A DNA stretch of 64,000 bases from Actinomycetota bacterium (lineage in GTDB: Bacteria > Actinomycetota > Acidimicrobiia > Acidimicrobiales > JAJPHE01): the NCBI GenBank assembly GCA_027315345.1, contig DAHUYE010000016.1, positions 20,471-84,470 on the forward strand, read 5' to 3'. Positions 63,869 through 64,000 of the stretch are shown in pieces (the first letter of the stretch is position 1; each line of letters begins with the position of its first letter). The translations under genes and the position numbers were made by a program. The notes beneath the pieces are model-generated. The model saw only the letters and a program-made list of their open reading frames with translations, had not been told where the DNA came from and made no database searches.

Positions 63869-64000
63869 ATGTCATCACTGGCCGTTGTTGTCGACCGGGA
63901 GGAGCCCGGCCGGGAGGTGTTGGAGTTCGACTTCGGGGTGCGGGCCTACGAGCCGGTCGCCCCCGGTGCCTACTGGCGGGTCCGCTGGGAGGAGATGGGC
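63869..64000 (+). CDS. unknown protein, partial (runs off the right edge)
   Basis: 44 codons from the ATG at 63869: MSSLAVVVDREEPGREVLEF, then DFGVRAYEPVAPGAYWRVRW. No family recognised from this short part. It is the first gene beyond the tRNA-Pro fragment. Confidence 0.55.
   Translation, partial: MSSLAVVVDREEPGREVLEFDFGVRAYEPVAPGAYWRVRWEEMG

Noticed and set aside
63758..64000. Group I intron in tRNA-Pro
   Set aside because: I could not recognise the core P, Q, R and S elements, and a coding-like frame starts at 63869. It remains only a check to run.

Overview
The window is one block of very GC-rich chromosome with dense, mostly minus-strand housekeeping operons. The organism is most likely an actinomycete-type bacterium, and I would guess class Acidimicrobiia. 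The reasons are a BldD-type regulator, a FolP2-type pterin-synthase paralogue, a mycothiol-synthase-like GNAT, four F420-type luciferase-like (LLM) oxidoreductases, frequent GTG starts, and the cluster rne-rplU-rpmA-obgE-proB. The class assignment is inference from gene content.

Layout. Positions 1-5300 hold a partial GNAT gene, nth, a VIT/CCC1 transporter, rlmN, a small membrane protein, an excisionase-type HTH protein, hemW and bldD. Positions 5400-8450 are the heat-shock operon hrcA-dnaJ-rsmE under a recognisable CIRCE operator. Positions 8485-20250 are mixed housekeeping and redox genes: hydrolase, nitronate monooxygenase-like enzyme, lepA, 2-hydroxyacid dehydrogenase, rpsT, holA, a FolP2-like gene, a YbbN-like thioredoxin, an aminoglycoside-phosphotransferase-fold protein, PAC2, an LLM oxidoreductase and an MDR dehydrogenase. 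Then come leuS (minus) and a one-frame fusion of an LLM oxidoreductase to a UbiA/MenA-type prenyltransferase, coupled to a CPBP protease.

Positions 25527-28365 are accessory. A complete tRNA-Ala(GGC) gene starts a 2.8-kb islet whose far end carries a 42-bp near-identical copy of the tRNA 3' end. It holds a truncated nucleotidyltransferase, a YCII-ECF42 sigma pair, and a two-gene small-protein operon with a palindromic, apparently leaderless promoter. Positions 28450-32220 hold an aldolase, an NTF2-like protein, a sortase-type ice-binding (DUF3494) surface protein, a receiver domain lacking its phospho-Asp and two small membrane proteins. Positions 32209-38771 (minus) run LLM-nadD-rsfS-GH3-L,D-transpeptidase-HtrA. 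A class II DAHP synthase and another LLM gene follow.

From 63580 down to 41384 there is a long minus-strand tract: tig-clpP-clpX (protein folding and turnover), folC, ndk, mreB-mreC-mreD-mrdA (cell shape), the two TIGR039xx radical-SAM genes, rne-rplU-rpmA-obgE-proB (RNA decay, ribosome, proline), then proA-moxR-vwa. A plus-strand pspA splits proB from proA. The right end carries only the 5' half of a tRNA-Pro(UGG) and the start of an unknown gene.

The most unusual items are the inverted pair of about 105-bp AT-rich intergenic elements (1755-1859 and 41182-41286), the LLM-UbiA fusion, the tRNA-Ala islet, the tRNA-Pro half-gene, and the GWAP-repeat insertion in RsmE. All calls were made by reading motifs; no database search was run.
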